A stretch of DNA of 64,000 bases from Neobacillus cucumis (GCF_016908975.1 NZ_JAFBEX010000006.1:62001-126000); one strand, 5' to 3'. Positions 9,339-18,331 are shown, counted from the stretch's first letter. Numbers and translations: made by a program. The notes: a model not told the origin generated them from the sequence alone.

Positions 9339-9416
9339 AAAAACCTCATTTACTTATGGTACGGTTCACGGAAATTAAAGTAAAAAAAACGCCTCTATTT
9401 TTGGTAAGGTTCACCG
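9339..9416 (+). repeat. two adjacent copies of the GGTTCACCG short repeat
   Basis: Copy 3 at 9339-9371 (CTCATTTACTTATGGTACGG then TTCACGG) and copy 4 at 9384-9416 (GCCTCTATTTTTGGTAAGG then TTCACCG) are in direct orientation about 45 bases apart. They match the copies at 1519 and 6429. Confidence 0.55.
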
Positions 9417-9502
9417 CAATTAATCCTAAACAAAAAGCTCTTATTCAATGCTTAGTTCGATTGTTTTTACTTTACTATCCCCTCTTAATTGTTAAAAATA
9501 GC

Positions 9503-9537
9503 CCTCAAGTCTGTCCGAGAACAATCCTTGAGGGCAT
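9503..9537. terminator. hairpin GCCCTCAAG/CTTGAGGGC
   Basis: A nine-base perfect stem with a 17-base loop, in the gap between the helicase and the NucS-like gene. No clear T run, so either a repeat hairpin or a weak terminator. Confidence 0.4.
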
Positions 9538-9539
9538 CC

Positions 9540-9968
9540 AGTATTTATATATAAAAGCGGGTCTGAAAAGGTTGTCCTACTAATAACCTCTTTTTCTTAA
9601 TAAAAAAATCTTAACACGAAAAATATTAGTCGAATCTATATGTAAAAAAAACATTTGCCACTGACTCTTTTTAAGCTTAGGCAATCTCCACTTCCTCAGA
9701 TCCTCTACAAGTTAGAAATAAATTCATTAAATCCCAAAATTCATGAAACTTTATCCAAGTATCGGAAGAACTTGCACCTTCCCTTTTCGCTTCTGGTTAG
9801 GTTCATACTCACCCCAACATGGAACGTCGTTCAAAAGAGCACAAAAAATTTTAAAAGAAGAGCTCTTAACAAAATTATTAATTCCTTTTAAACGGTATTA
9901 TGAATATTTGTCATTATTCCCATCAAAAGCAAATGGAATTACCCATCGTTTTTCACATTAGGTTCATT
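9540..9968. other. gene-poor stretch before the NucS-like gene
   Basis: An open frame at 9743-9961 on the + strand (72 codons, ending near NGITHRFSH) has no ribosome binding site and no domain I recognise. It could be the tail of a decayed gene. Nothing else is supported. Confidence 0.3.
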
Positions 9969-11144
9969 TTAATTCTTAAGGACATTAAAATTTAGTCCTT
10001 TTTCAATCCCCTTATAATGTGCTTTTACTATTGTTAGAGCAAAAAGGGCTTCTAGCAGATTACTTATCTTTTCTTCTACATAAAGATCATCCAAAGCAAT
10101 ATCCCCTATCCATAATATCTTTGATGATTTCTTATCGGCAGAGTCCTTTACAAAATATCCGTAATTATTTAGAGTCTCATACATTGAGTCCCATAAATCT
10201 TTTGGCAACCCCTTCGAATTAAATTTCAGCTCGTAAAAGGGAAGGAGTGCTTTTTTATCAGTCCTAAGGTACTTATGAAAACCATACTGTGTTGTCATTT
10301 GGTTAGTCCTAGTTCCTACTTTCACTACGATAAACCTGGACTTTTCATCAGCAAAAGTAGTCTTATTTCCACGGTAACCTATTGTTCCCAAGTATACCTC
10401 ACAAGGTAAACCATTCGGGAAATCTGCTGATGATAGAGTATATGGAATAACAAACCCCTGCCATGATCCATTCCCGTTTTCATTCCATTTAGGAGGTTGT
10501 TCCTGATTTCTTGTGATTTTGATTTGTTGACGAAATAACGAGCGATTAAAATTTAGTCCCATGATCAACTTATTAAAAGCATCAGCAACTCTTTGATTGT
10601 TCTGGCTATCATCACTTAATTCAGGACTGGCATCAACGGGCTTAAAAAATTGATAAGAAGAATATGGGACACCAAAGGGGGAAGTCTCATTTAAATATTC
10701 TTGAAAGCTCATTTTAGGTATAGAAATTGCTTTTTTGTGTAGTTTTCCCTTAATAAAAATAGATTTATATAAATCCTGATCTTCGTTTTGAAGAAAATGG
10801 AAGAGCGATTGCATTGTTATCTCTTTCCATTCAATATTACTTTGTTTACATATGTCTTGAATTAGTTGAGGTATTTCCTGACCAATTAACATCCCCCTAA
10901 TTCGTTTATTTACTTTCCCTTTTAGTCTCTTAACATAATCTGTAATTTGTTCAACATTTTCTAAGGTCACTATGTCTTTTTTTAGCTCAACCAATAAAAT
11001 ATTTTTATCCTTATCAAAAAAAGTTAAATCTGTTCTCCTTGATTCCAATTGCGCCTGCCTATCAAGCAATGTTAAGCCGTCTTCAATTAATTCTGGGTGA
11101 ATTACTAAAATATCCTCCAGCTCTTTTTCAGAAAGAATATGCAT
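9969..11144 (-). CDS. NucS/EndoMS-like PD-(D/E)XK nuclease domain protein
   Basis: 391 residues. The N-terminal ~80 residues carry the NucS (DUF91) nuclease signature: R37-T-D39 followed by VELKK with E53 and K55, then VEQITDY. This is the PD-(D/E)XK active site for DNA cleavage. Residues ~90-391 are not the canonical NucS N-terminal DNA-binding part, and I do not recognise them; they include a beta-rich block around 220-300 (GFVIPYTLSSADFPNG). Canonical NucS is about 230 residues with the nuclease at the C-terminus, so this is a different architecture with the nuclease first. AAAGGGG lies before the ATG. It sits alone between a helicase-nuclease and a GIY-YIG operon, consistent with a defence role. 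Confidence 0.65.
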   Translation of the reverse strand: MHILSEKELEDILVIHPELIEDGLTLLDRQAQLESRRTDLTFFDKDKNILLVELKKDIVTLENVEQITDYVKRLKGKVNKRIRGMLIGQEIPQLIQDICKQSNIEWKEITMQSLFHFLQNEDQDLYKSIFIKGKLHKKAISIPKMSFQEYLNETSPFGVPYSSYQFFKPVDASPELSDDSQNNQRVADAFNKLIMGLNFNRSLFRQQIKITRNQEQPPKWNENGNGSWQGFVIPYTLSSADFPNGLPCEVYLGTIGYRGNKTTFADEKSRFIVVKVGTRTNQMTTQYGFHKYLRTDKKALLPFYELKFNSKGLPKDLWDSMYETLNNYGYFVKDSADKKSSKILWIGDIALDDLYVEEKISNLLEALFALTIVKAHYKGIEKGLNFNVLKN

Positions 11145-11584
11145 CCTTATTCCCCTTTCTTAAGTTATTTGTCTCGCTGTTAAAATGCATGGTTAAGGTA
11201 AATTTTCAAATTATTTTGGAATGCAATTCTATTTATGTCATAATTCCTACTATATTCTAAGATTTTATTAATCTCTTCAATCATTAATGATTCTTTTTTC
11301 CTTGAGGATGTTTTTCGATAATAACTTTTCCTATATAATTCCTATCTTTACCTCTTGTTTTTCAATAATATTCATCAATTCGTACTTTTCTATAGATCCT
11401 TCTATTACATATAGATTGAACCTACAAGTTGTATTCGCTGCCATTGCAACAGTTTCTGTATCCATAATCAAAATTACTTGAATGATTCCGCTTAGACCTA
11501 TAAATACCTTTATCTATTTAATGGATTTAACCACCTAATTCGCATAAACTTTTTTGGTAGTATCATATATTGAAGGTGATAAGT
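11145..11584. other. intergenic stretch upstream of the NucS-like gene
   Basis: The promoter of the NucS-like gene should lie here. Small open frames occur on both strands around 11290-11480 but lack ribosome binding sites and recognisable motifs. Confidence 0.3.
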
Positions 11585-11803
11585 ATGTTTTTTAGCCCAA
11601 TTCTACTCAATAAGACTGATAAACCGTTCTATACTGCAGACTATGTATCCGAACCAAAAATGGATGGGTTCCGACTCATCCATTCACATATAGAATAGAA
11701 AAAGCTTTATACAGCCACAAAACGGATGGTCACTACCCGTTTTCTAGAGTAGATGAGTAATGAAACAGGCTTACCAAGAAAAATGCCACAGATAGAAAAT
11801 TAA
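11585..11803 (+). pseudogene. relic of an ATP-dependent DNA ligase (N-terminal part)
   Basis: From the ATG the frame reads MFFSPILLNKTDKPFY, then EPKMDGFRLIHSHIE, matching the start of Bacillus ATP-dependent DNA ligases; KMDGFR corresponds to the adenylation motif KxDGxR. Two in-frame TAG codons and loss of everything after about 70 codons show that it is dead. GGTGATAAGT precedes the ATG. It is evidence of past DNA-repair or mobile-element content in this island. Confidence 0.65.
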
Positions 11804-11851
11804 CTTCAAATAAGAATCAAAAAATTTAATACTTACCTTCTCATGACTCTT

Positions 11852-12358
11852 TTAATGTACTGCCCACTTGTAAGTTTCATAACTGTAAATGTCTAACTTA
11901 CTTGACCATCGTAATCCAGAAATCTCAGGGAAAAGATCTCTGTGGTGCCCCCAATTTAGAATATGAATATTCTGCATCTCTGAATCTGGAAGGGAAGATA
12001 TACTTCTTGAATTAAACGCAGGCTTGTGAACATAGATTAATAAACGTTCAGCTAAATCAATTTCTTTAGACCATTGTTCTTCTGTTGGAGTTTGTTGCCC
12101 ATGTAACCTTCCAACATATATTTTTGTATTTTTGGAGTCATTGTTGTAAAGCCAACTTTCTTGAGAAATCCTTTTACCTAGTGTTTGGTAATCAGCCTTA
12201 CCAATATACAATAATACATCACTACCATAAATCGGGTGTTTACCGTATATTTGATAAATACCATAATCGGTTTCTTCGTTCATTAACTTTGTTAGATCGT
12301 TTAACGTATAGGAGCCGTCCCAATCAATTTGGATTATATAAGTATTAGTTATCTCCAT
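11852..12358 (-). CDS. GIY-YIG nuclease-like protein, third gene of the LRAT operon
   Basis: 168 residues. The GIY-YIG core is clear: GIY at 33-35, YIG at 51-53, an arginine at 63 and the metal-binding glutamate at about 104 in LAERLLIYVHKPAFN. The hairpin between GIY and YIG is longer than usual. The protein is essentially one catalytic domain with a short C-terminal tail, so it probably depends on a partner for target choice. It starts 51 bases after the LRAT-domain gene on the same strand, with AGGTG before the ATG, so it is likely co-transcribed with the two genes upstream. Confidence 0.7.
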   Translation of the reverse strand: MEITNTYIIQIDWDGSYTLNDLTKLMNEETDYGIYQIYGKHPIYGSDVLLYIGKADYQTLGKRISQESWLYNNDSKNTKIYVGRLHGQQTPTEEQWSKEIDLAERLLIYVHKPAFNSRSISSLPDSEMQNIHILNWGHHRDLFPEISGLRWSSKLDIYSYETYKWAVH

Positions 12359-12409
12359 AAAAATTTCACCTACTTAAAATAAATTAATATAATTCTCTTA
12401 GCCACTAGT

Positions 12410-13675
12410 TTAAGCTTTAGTATTTTCTAAAAGCCTAGCTCTGGTCTCTTTTAGCTGTGACTCAACTATTTTTTTATCCTCCAATGCAAACTGTTCTTTA
12501 AAATCATTAGATAAGTTTTGTAATAGACCTACTGTAATCTGGCCGTTTTGCTGGATAATTGTTTCTCTGTCCTTAAGAAGACTGTTTACTATTTCTTCCT
12601 GACGTTTCATTATCGATTCTATTTGTAAATAAGAATGTTTTACTTGTAGGGCCATGTCATCTTGAATCCTTTTTTGGTACAGCTCATGTGCAGCTGTACC
12701 GGGTTCGTACTGTTCAAGCAATGATAGAAGCATAGGAAATTTATCAGTAGTATATTTAGCATTTTCAGCATTGACCCGCTCGGTAAGTTCCTGATAAAAA
12801 GTTTCCATATCCTTCACAATTTGCATAGAAGCGCTTTGTATAAGGATTAGCCTTTTCTCTGAGATTTCTTTTATTTTTTCCTGCATAGCCACAAACGTCT
12901 GGGCCATATGATTAAACCCTCTTGCTTTAGCCTCCTCAATTGCCATGTTCGATTTCAATTCAAATTCTAAAATGTCTAGGTGAGCATTTTTCATAAGCTC
13001 TATACGCTCGTTTTCTTTATTAACCAACCTAATTTTCGTATCTGCCTCAATCTCAGCAATTTTTACCTTGTCCGGTTCGTATGTGTATGTATGAGTAGTG
13101 GCCGTACTATTTCTTCCACTGCTTCCACTTCTTCCTGAATTGCCGTTACCCCACAAGGCATTCCACGCGTCTCCTAATCTTCCAAAAAGGCCCATATAAC
13201 TCTTTCTCCCTTGCATCGGCTTTCCGCCGTTTATTAAAATGCCAAATATTCTTTCAACCTGCTTACTACGAAATCGCCCTAAGGTACACATATTGGCAAA
13301 ATGCTCACAGTTATTAATAATCAAGTTGTACCCCCTGTCACCCAAGCAGGCCCTAGCAAAATGAACTATATGTTCAACAGGATAAAGGTCGTTCAGTTCT
13401 TCTTGTGTATATTCCTTGACTTCTAAGGTACCCCCCTGTAAAAAAGCCTCTAGATTAGTCTTGATCACCTCATTTTTCGACCAATCAAGAATATTATCTG
13501 CATCCTCGCCAGTAAAATGGATTACCTCATCATGGGAAATATAAACTCCATGGTGGTTATACAATCCTCTTGAAACCCTAATATGGTCAGCTCGACTTGG
13601 AGTTGTGAAAATCCATATTTCTTCTGGTTCTTTAGCTTTTAGATGCTCATAAGCAGGAGTCAGTCTAAAGCTCAT
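12410..13675 (-). CDS. LRAT-domain (NlpC/P60 superfamily) Cys/His protein with long coiled coil
   Basis: 421 residues. Residues ~20-135 form an LRAT/H-REV107-type domain with the expected catalytic set: H42 in YNHHGVYIS, H53 in VIHFTGE and C123 in INNCEHFAN. Family members are thiol acyltransferases, phospholipases or peptidases, often acting at membranes. A Gly/Ser-rich linker (~168-195) leads to ~220 residues of predicted coiled coil rich in Glu, Lys and Gln, without a transmembrane segment. The start overlaps the end of the upstream gene by four bases (ATGA), showing tight translational coupling. What the enzyme modifies is unknown; the coupling suggests a complex with the coiled-coil partner. 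Confidence 0.7.
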   Translation of the reverse strand: MSFRLTPAYEHLKAKEPEEIWIFTTPSRADHIRVSRGLYNHHGVYISHDEVIHFTGEDADNILDWSKNEVIKTNLEAFLQGGTLEVKEYTQEELNDLYPVEHIVHFARACLGDRGYNLIINNCEHFANMCTLGRFRSKQVERIFGILINGGKPMQGRKSYMGLFGRLGDAWNALWGNGNSGRSGSSGRNSTATTHTYTYEPDKVKIAEIEADTKIRLVNKENERIELMKNAHLDILEFELKSNMAIEEAKARGFNHMAQTFVAMQEKIKEISEKRLILIQSASMQIVKDMETFYQELTERVNAENAKYTTDKFPMLLSLLEQYEPGTAAHELYQKRIQDDMALQVKHSYLQIESIMKRQEEIVNSLLKDRETIIQQNGQITVGLLQNLSNDFKEQFALEDKKIVESQLKETRARLLENTKA

Positions 13676-15756
13676 TGCTTAACCAATTCCTTTCTCATCC
13701 TAAATACAAGTCCGTTATATTCTTTTTCACGCCTCTGTAACTCTTCACTGTATGCTTTGATATCCGAAATATAGACATCAAAATTCTTTCGTTTAAGGTC
13801 AGCGAAATCAGTAAGGACGTCTAAGGAGATTTTCGTAATTTCTTTATCTGTAACAAAGTTAAGTATTTCTTCGACTTGCAAATCAAGCAAACTATCAGCC
13901 CATTCCAGTAAAAACAGACGGTCTTCCACCCGATCAAGGCCAAAAATAATATCTTTCAACTCTTTTTGAAAGTGATACCCTAGAGCGTAAAGGACACTTT
14001 CCACCTCAAACTTTTCCTGCAATTCCCCAGCAACTAGGAAGAAACACTTTGTATGGATTGCTTTCCTTTCTTCAATATAAAACTTATCTAATCCTTCTTT
14101 ATACTCCTCTAGTAGTCCAAGAATTACATCAACCTCAGTCAAACCTTCTTCGGTTATATTTGTAAGGTTGCCTTTCAAGCTATAATCAATAAGCGGCAAA
14201 AACCTTCCCTCAATCGTAAATCGTTTCTTTTGCCATTCATTAAACCACGGATTATATGTATCACTTTCTATTCCATCATCGTCACATGCAGTTTTAAAAT
14301 CATCCATTAATTTGGTTTTAAAGGTTTTGTAATTTCCACTCCATGCTTCCCAGTTATTGATAATATTGGATGCATATATTTTATTCCCTTCAAAGAACTC
14401 AATCTTTTTTAATGCTTTTATAATCATTGAAACTGCATATTCCACGATAAATGAAAAGCTTGCCCTTTCTTCTTTTTCTAAAACTGCAAGTTCCTTAAGG
14501 GCATTCATCCTGCTGCTAATTCCCTCTATTCGAACACCAATATCTTCTGCCTGATTTTTTATAGCTAAAAGTTTATCTTTCGTACTGTTCATACTAAGCT
14601 CAAAATGTCTTTTAACGTATGCTTGCCTGTTTTTAAATAGCTCATTTTCTTCATCAGTAAAATTAGGGTTTACAGCATATTTCTTGGAAAGCTTCAGACT
14701 TATAATATTAAAATCACGAATAATTTCACTTTTCACTTCCTCGTAGTAACTAAGCCTTTCCATCAATTCATCTAACACAGAAATAACTGCCTCATGGTAT
14801 TTAATAACTGAGAAGTCTATATTTGGAACATCATATTTCGAAAGTATTTGCAGATAGTCAAATGAAGATGATAGCAATACTTCCTCCTGTAAGCTCATAA
14901 TTTCATTTTCAAAGTAATTCAATTCTTCAATCAAAGATGGCTTTTCGATGTAAATTTTTCTAAAAAGTCCTGTTATTTCACTATCAAAAAAATTAGGTTC
15001 CAAACCGTTTCCGACAAAAAGGTTTAGTGTAAATTGTGCACGTTCTGTTTTAGTATAAACTTTGTTCTTATTAGAAACATGGTTTACATAATCCTCGGGT
15101 ACTAAACAAGAACTGCAAGGGAGGAGACATCCACTTCCAATTGCAATATTATTTGTCGCACCTTGCTGATCTAAATCTTTTTTTTGGATGCGATTTTCAT
15201 AGTTAACAAGCCAGTAATCTTCACTATTTATTCTCCAGTTATTTCCTCTTATAAAAGGGAATGATTTATCTGAAATCATATTCCAAAGTTCAAGGGCGGT
15301 AGGAACCCTCCAGCCAGTGAAATTATCAAGCGCTGTTGTTTCTAATAGATTTTCTGCCTGAAAACCGGTATACTCTTCACCATTTTCTTTTGCGTATTTA
15401 AAGTAATCTAAGTTTGCCCATAGTATTCCAGTATCCCGATCCATTAAAACTTTGGGCTTATTCTTAAAAAAATACCATCTTTGTTCTTGGATTGCTTCCA
15501 GTATACGATTAGTTCCAGTTCCTATCCCTGAAAGGGTTCTGATTTCATCATTCAATTTATTAATCTCAACTTCTAAATTATGAATTTTTTTGACTAACAT
15601 TGATTTTTCTTCATACAAATTTGCCTGTTGAAGATTAAGTTCATGAATTTTTCTGGCATTATTTTCATTTTCAATTCCTTCATACTTCTCTTCTATGTCT
15701 CTTATAGTGGTAAATATTTGGTTACGTTTTAATAATAAATCATTAAGTTTGCTCAT
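13672..15756 (-). CDS. large coiled-coil protein with an Lcl/DUF1566-like domain, first gene of the LRAT operon
   Basis: 694 residues. Residues ~1-75 are a heptad-rich coiled coil. Residues ~95-240 resemble the Lcl C-terminal (DUF1566) fold, with the telltale GWRVPTALELWNMI and a lead of MDRDTGILWANLDYFKYA; a Cys cluster (GCLLPCSSC) follows. The rest (~260-694) is mainly helical with no domain I recognise. AGGAGGT 7 bases before the ATG makes the start secure. Lcl-type modules often bind ligands or surfaces, so this could be the sensor or scaffold, with the LRAT protein and GIY-YIG nuclease as effectors. That division of labour is inference. Confidence 0.6.
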   Translation of the reverse strand: MSKLNDLLLKRNQIFTTIRDIEEKYEGIENENNARKIHELNLQQANLYEEKSMLVKKIHNLEVEINKLNDEIRTLSGIGTGTNRILEAIQEQRWYFFKNKPKVLMDRDTGILWANLDYFKYAKENGEEYTGFQAENLLETTALDNFTGWRVPTALELWNMISDKSFPFIRGNNWRINSEDYWLVNYENRIQKKDLDQQGATNNIAIGSGCLLPCSSCLVPEDYVNHVSNKNKVYTKTERAQFTLNLFVGNGLEPNFFDSEITGLFRKIYIEKPSLIEELNYFENEIMSLQEEVLLSSSFDYLQILSKYDVPNIDFSVIKYHEAVISVLDELMERLSYYEEVKSEIIRDFNIISLKLSKKYAVNPNFTDEENELFKNRQAYVKRHFELSMNSTKDKLLAIKNQAEDIGVRIEGISSRMNALKELAVLEKEERASFSFIVEYAVSMIIKALKKIEFFEGNKIYASNIINNWEAWSGNYKTFKTKLMDDFKTACDDDGIESDTYNPWFNEWQKKRFTIEGRFLPLIDYSLKGNLTNITEEGLTEVDVILGLLEEYKEGLDKFYIEERKAIHTKCFFLVAGELQEKFEVESVLYALGYHFQKELKDIIFGLDRVEDRLFLLEWADSLLDLQVEEILNFVTDKEITKISLDVLTDFADLKRKNFDVYISDIKAYSEELQRREKEYNGLVFRMRKELVKQ

Positions 15757-16245
15757 TTTGCAATACCTCCTAGAAGTAGGTTAAATCGAAGACTTTTAAT
15801 ACTCATTCAAAGAACCCTAAGTAAACCTTTCTTCATTTACTTTTTTAAGGATGGCCCCCGAAACACAGGAATAATAGACTATGTATTTTTTACCATTATA
15901 ACTATATTCCCCTTTTTACGGTGATATTTTATCTGTATTCTTGAAGATTGTATTTATTTCAGTCCGTAATTATACAGATACCCTCTAGCTGAAAACAATT
16001 TTAAATTCATAAAACAAGGTCCTTGTCTTTTTTTGCATTGTGGATTTAATTTTAAAAAAGGACGACCATAATAGGACGACCGAATTTCCTCTAATTATGT
16101 ATATTAATAGTTTTTTTGCTCTTATTAGTGTACTTTTCTTATATCCGCCCTAAAATAATTGGAAACCCATTCTTACAAACAAGCGTAGAGATTACAATGC
16201 TTACCCCTCCTGGGTTAGTTCTAAAATTCATATTTCTTTCCATTA
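15757..16245. other. intergenic region upstream of the LRAT operon
   Basis: It should contain the promoter of the minus-strand operon. Only AT-rich sequence is visible; no gene is supported. Confidence 0.35.
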
Positions 16246-16512
16246 GACATTATTGAGAAAACAACCAATGACCTTGATGATTCGGACAATGGTTTAGCAA
16301 GTAAAAGTACTCAACTTATAGCGGACGAAGTTAAAACAATTGGAAATAACATTAGTAATTTAACCGAGGATAAAAAAGAATTTTATAAAAAGAAATTTTT
16401 AATGAAAGCTATCTCGTTTTTGATAGTCATTTTTACACCCATCATAAGAAAATCTCAATCAAAAAGCCTGTATAGAATAAAATTCTACACAGGCTTTCAA
16501 ATTTCCTATTAG
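16246..16512 (+). pseudogene. 3' fragment of an unidentified gene
   Basis: 89 open codons without a proper start, containing NDLDDSDNGLASKS and LIADEVKTIGNNISNLTED, then a hydrophobic stretch. The composition is protein-like, but the 5' end is missing and I do not recognise the family. Confidence 0.35.
16463..16499. terminator. hairpin AAAGCCTGT...ACAGGCTTT
   Basis: A 15-bp stem with one mismatch and an AAA loop (AAAGCCTGTATAGAAT and its near complement), followed by CAAATTT. It overlaps the end of the gene fragment. Confidence 0.55.
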
Positions 16513-16554
16513 TGTATCAACAGCCCTATATGGAGTACATTTTTCGGTCTTTTT

Positions 16555-16752
16555 GTGTCCTCTCGATTAATAACTGTTAATAATCATTTAAAGGATATAA
16601 TCGGAGGAAGGTTATATTTAACGAATTTCAGATTAAGCCATTTGACTAGGAATCCCAATCTGGACCATGTGTCAGAACGTTATATTTCATATACGCCTGA
16701 CTTTAAGAACAGAGTTGTAAGAGAGAATTTTAATGGGGATTCAATAAAATGA
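16555..16752 (+). pseudogene. possible IS3-type transposase orfA relic
   Basis: The end of this frame reads RYISYTPDFKNRVVREN, which resembles the N-terminus of IS3/IS150-type orfA or related HTH proteins (YTPEFK). It breaks off within 65 codons. A small hairpin (ATGACTC/GAGTCAT) follows at 16752-16778. Confidence 0.35.
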
Positions 16753-16964
16753 CTCCGGTCCAATACCAGAGTCATTTACTAGCTTCATAAAAAGGCCTTT
16801 TTTAAACTATCCATTTTATAGGTCAAAGTTAAAAATAGATTAGTCTTTTTTTCATATAACATTTAGATAGTAATGACACCACGACCTTAGCAATGTTATA
16901 CCGGAAGTTCCCTCCACTATTCGTTTTTTCTGCTATGGCTTTATCTGAAATCAACCTATATTTC

Positions 16965-17765
16965 CTAAGATGCTCTCTCCTCTTTATCCAAAACTTCCAC
17001 ACCTTTTGCCGGTGAACCTCCCCGAAACGCGACTAGGAGAATAATAAAAATCAATAAAACAAGACTAACCAAACCTTTATCTATTCCCAAGCCCCCGTGG
17101 ATATGAGCCGCAGCTAACCAATCTGAGAACGAGGCACCTACTGGACGCGTCATGATATAAGCGAACCAGAAAGCAAAAATTTCATTAAAACCAAAGAATT
17201 GGTAACCCAAAGCTGGAATAACAAGCATGACCGTAAATAATAAACCTGAAGTTAAGTAGCCTAAGTGCATGCTTGATGCGGTCATATCCCCTGCAGCAGT
17301 ACCGAGTGCGAAGGTTACCAGTACAGTGAGCCAGTAAAAAATCTCACGGCGACGAGTAAAGATGCTGTGTACGGACAGCGTTTTTTCCTTCGCATACCAA
17401 GTGATAAGAACAGCAGCGAGTCCCACTATAAAGACAATGGTTGAAACGATGTAGGGAATGCCCAATCCGACACGAACCACATCTGCAGCCATTGTCCCAA
17501 AGATACTAACCATGATGACAACTAACCAGTAAACGGATGGTATATATCGGCGTACTTTAAACTGTAATACCATGGCAACGATAAAAATAAGCAAACTTAG
17601 CGGTGCTGAAATAAACGGATTTAGTTTTTCGAATAAATAATCGGATGCCACTTCACCCATTCCAGTCGTCAGCAGCTTCGTAATCCAAAAGTAGAAAGTA
17701 ATTTCAGGCACTTTAGCTAACATTTGCATGGCCTGATTCTTGGTGACCGATACAGAATTGTTCAT
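16965..17765 (-). CDS. COG4705-type multi-spanning membrane protein
   Basis: 266 residues with about eight hydrophobic segments. Two internally similar halves each open with a conserved phrase: VPEITFYFWITKLLTTGMGE near residue 18 and REIFYWLTVLVTFALGTAAGD near residue 140. This is the signature of the uncharacterised COG4705 membrane proteins. It appears monocistronic and ends in a charged cytoplasmic tail (EVLDKEERAS). Function is unknown; the repeated TGMGE/GTAAGD pattern suggests a duplicated transport or channel unit. Confidence 0.7.
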   Translation of the reverse strand: MNNSVSVTKNQAMQMLAKVPEITFYFWITKLLTTGMGEVASDYLFEKLNPFISAPLSLLIFIVAMVLQFKVRRYIPSVYWLVVIMVSIFGTMAADVVRVGLGIPYIVSTIVFIVGLAAVLITWYAKEKTLSVHSIFTRRREIFYWLTVLVTFALGTAAGDMTASSMHLGYLTSGLLFTVMLVIPALGYQFFGFNEIFAFWFAYIMTRPVGASFSDWLAAAHIHGGLGIDKGLVSLVLLIFIILLVAFRGGSPAKGVEVLDKEERAS

Positions 17766-17988
17766 TTTTCAACCTTCTTTCAATAATCTTTAATAAACAA
17801 AGGCTTAAGTATAAAGAATAACAAGCTATCATATAATTTTTCCCATTATTGTAAAAATCAAGTGGAGCTAGAGTGTTTTCACGCTAGTCTCTACTATATT
17901 ACATATGGGTGAGTTATTTATTAAAGCTTGATTAAAATTAACTTAAGTGTCTATTAAGTATGGTTGGTATTCTCTTTTACATCGGTTC

Positions 17989-18038
17989 TTAACAAAAGAT
18001 TTACATTCCATTCATTAACTCTTCATATTCTATTTGTA
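17989..18038 (+). promoter_or_regulatory. five-unit PhoP-box-like array
   Basis: TTAACA, TTTACA, TTCATT, TTCATA and TTTGTA start at 17989, 18000, 18011, 18022 and 18033, an exact 11-bp period. The first two units are near-perfect PhoP hexamers and the rest degenerate. The array ends 59 bases before the start of the 46-residue peptide gene. Confidence 0.6.
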
Positions 18039-18097
18039 TTATTAAGACATAGCTTTTTTGGACAACTTCAAACATTCAAATTAAATGAGGTGATTTT

Positions 18098-18238
18098 ATG
18101 CTAAAAATAATAAAATCGTTAGCAGAAAGAATTACATCTTACATCGAAGAATATGAACATATTGAGTTTGAAGACTTAGATGAGTTTAATGAAAATAATG
18201 ATTATATTTATGATCCTGGTTGGAATCACAATCTTTAA
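18098..18238 (+). CDS. 46-residue acidic peptide, probable PhoP-regulated gene
   Basis: A complete small gene: GAGGTGAT ribosome binding site, ATG, 46 codons, stop, then a terminator at 18256. The protein starts MLKIIKSLAERITSYIEEYE, an amphipathic helix, and continues into a strongly acidic stretch (EFEDLDEFNENNDY) with a C-terminal DPGWNHNL. No transmembrane segment. I do not recognise it. The upstream PhoP-type array makes a role in phosphate limitation likely, perhaps as a small adaptor or regulator. Confidence 0.65.
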   Translation: MLKIIKSLAERITSYIEEYEHIEFEDLDEFNENNDYIYDPGWNHNL

Positions 18239-18255
18239 AAATAAGTTCAAATTTG

Positions 18256-18276
18256 GAGTCCTTGAGGGCTCTTTTT
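18256..18276 (+). terminator. terminator of the 46-residue peptide gene
   Basis: GAGTCC, TTGA loop, GGGCTC, then TTTTT, 17 bases after the stop codon. Confidence 0.7.
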
Positions 18277-18303
18277 AATGTTTCAGATTTGGAAGAAAAT
18301 GCG

Positions 18304-18331
18304 TACTAGTGTGTATTGATACACACTAGTA
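18304..18331. promoter_or_regulatory. perfect inverted repeat TACTAGTGTGTAT
   Basis: A 13-bp stem with a two-base TG centre and no T run, so an operator-like dyad is more likely than a terminator. The rest of 18332-18679 contains a weaker hairpin near 18435-18475 and no gene. Confidence 0.4.
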
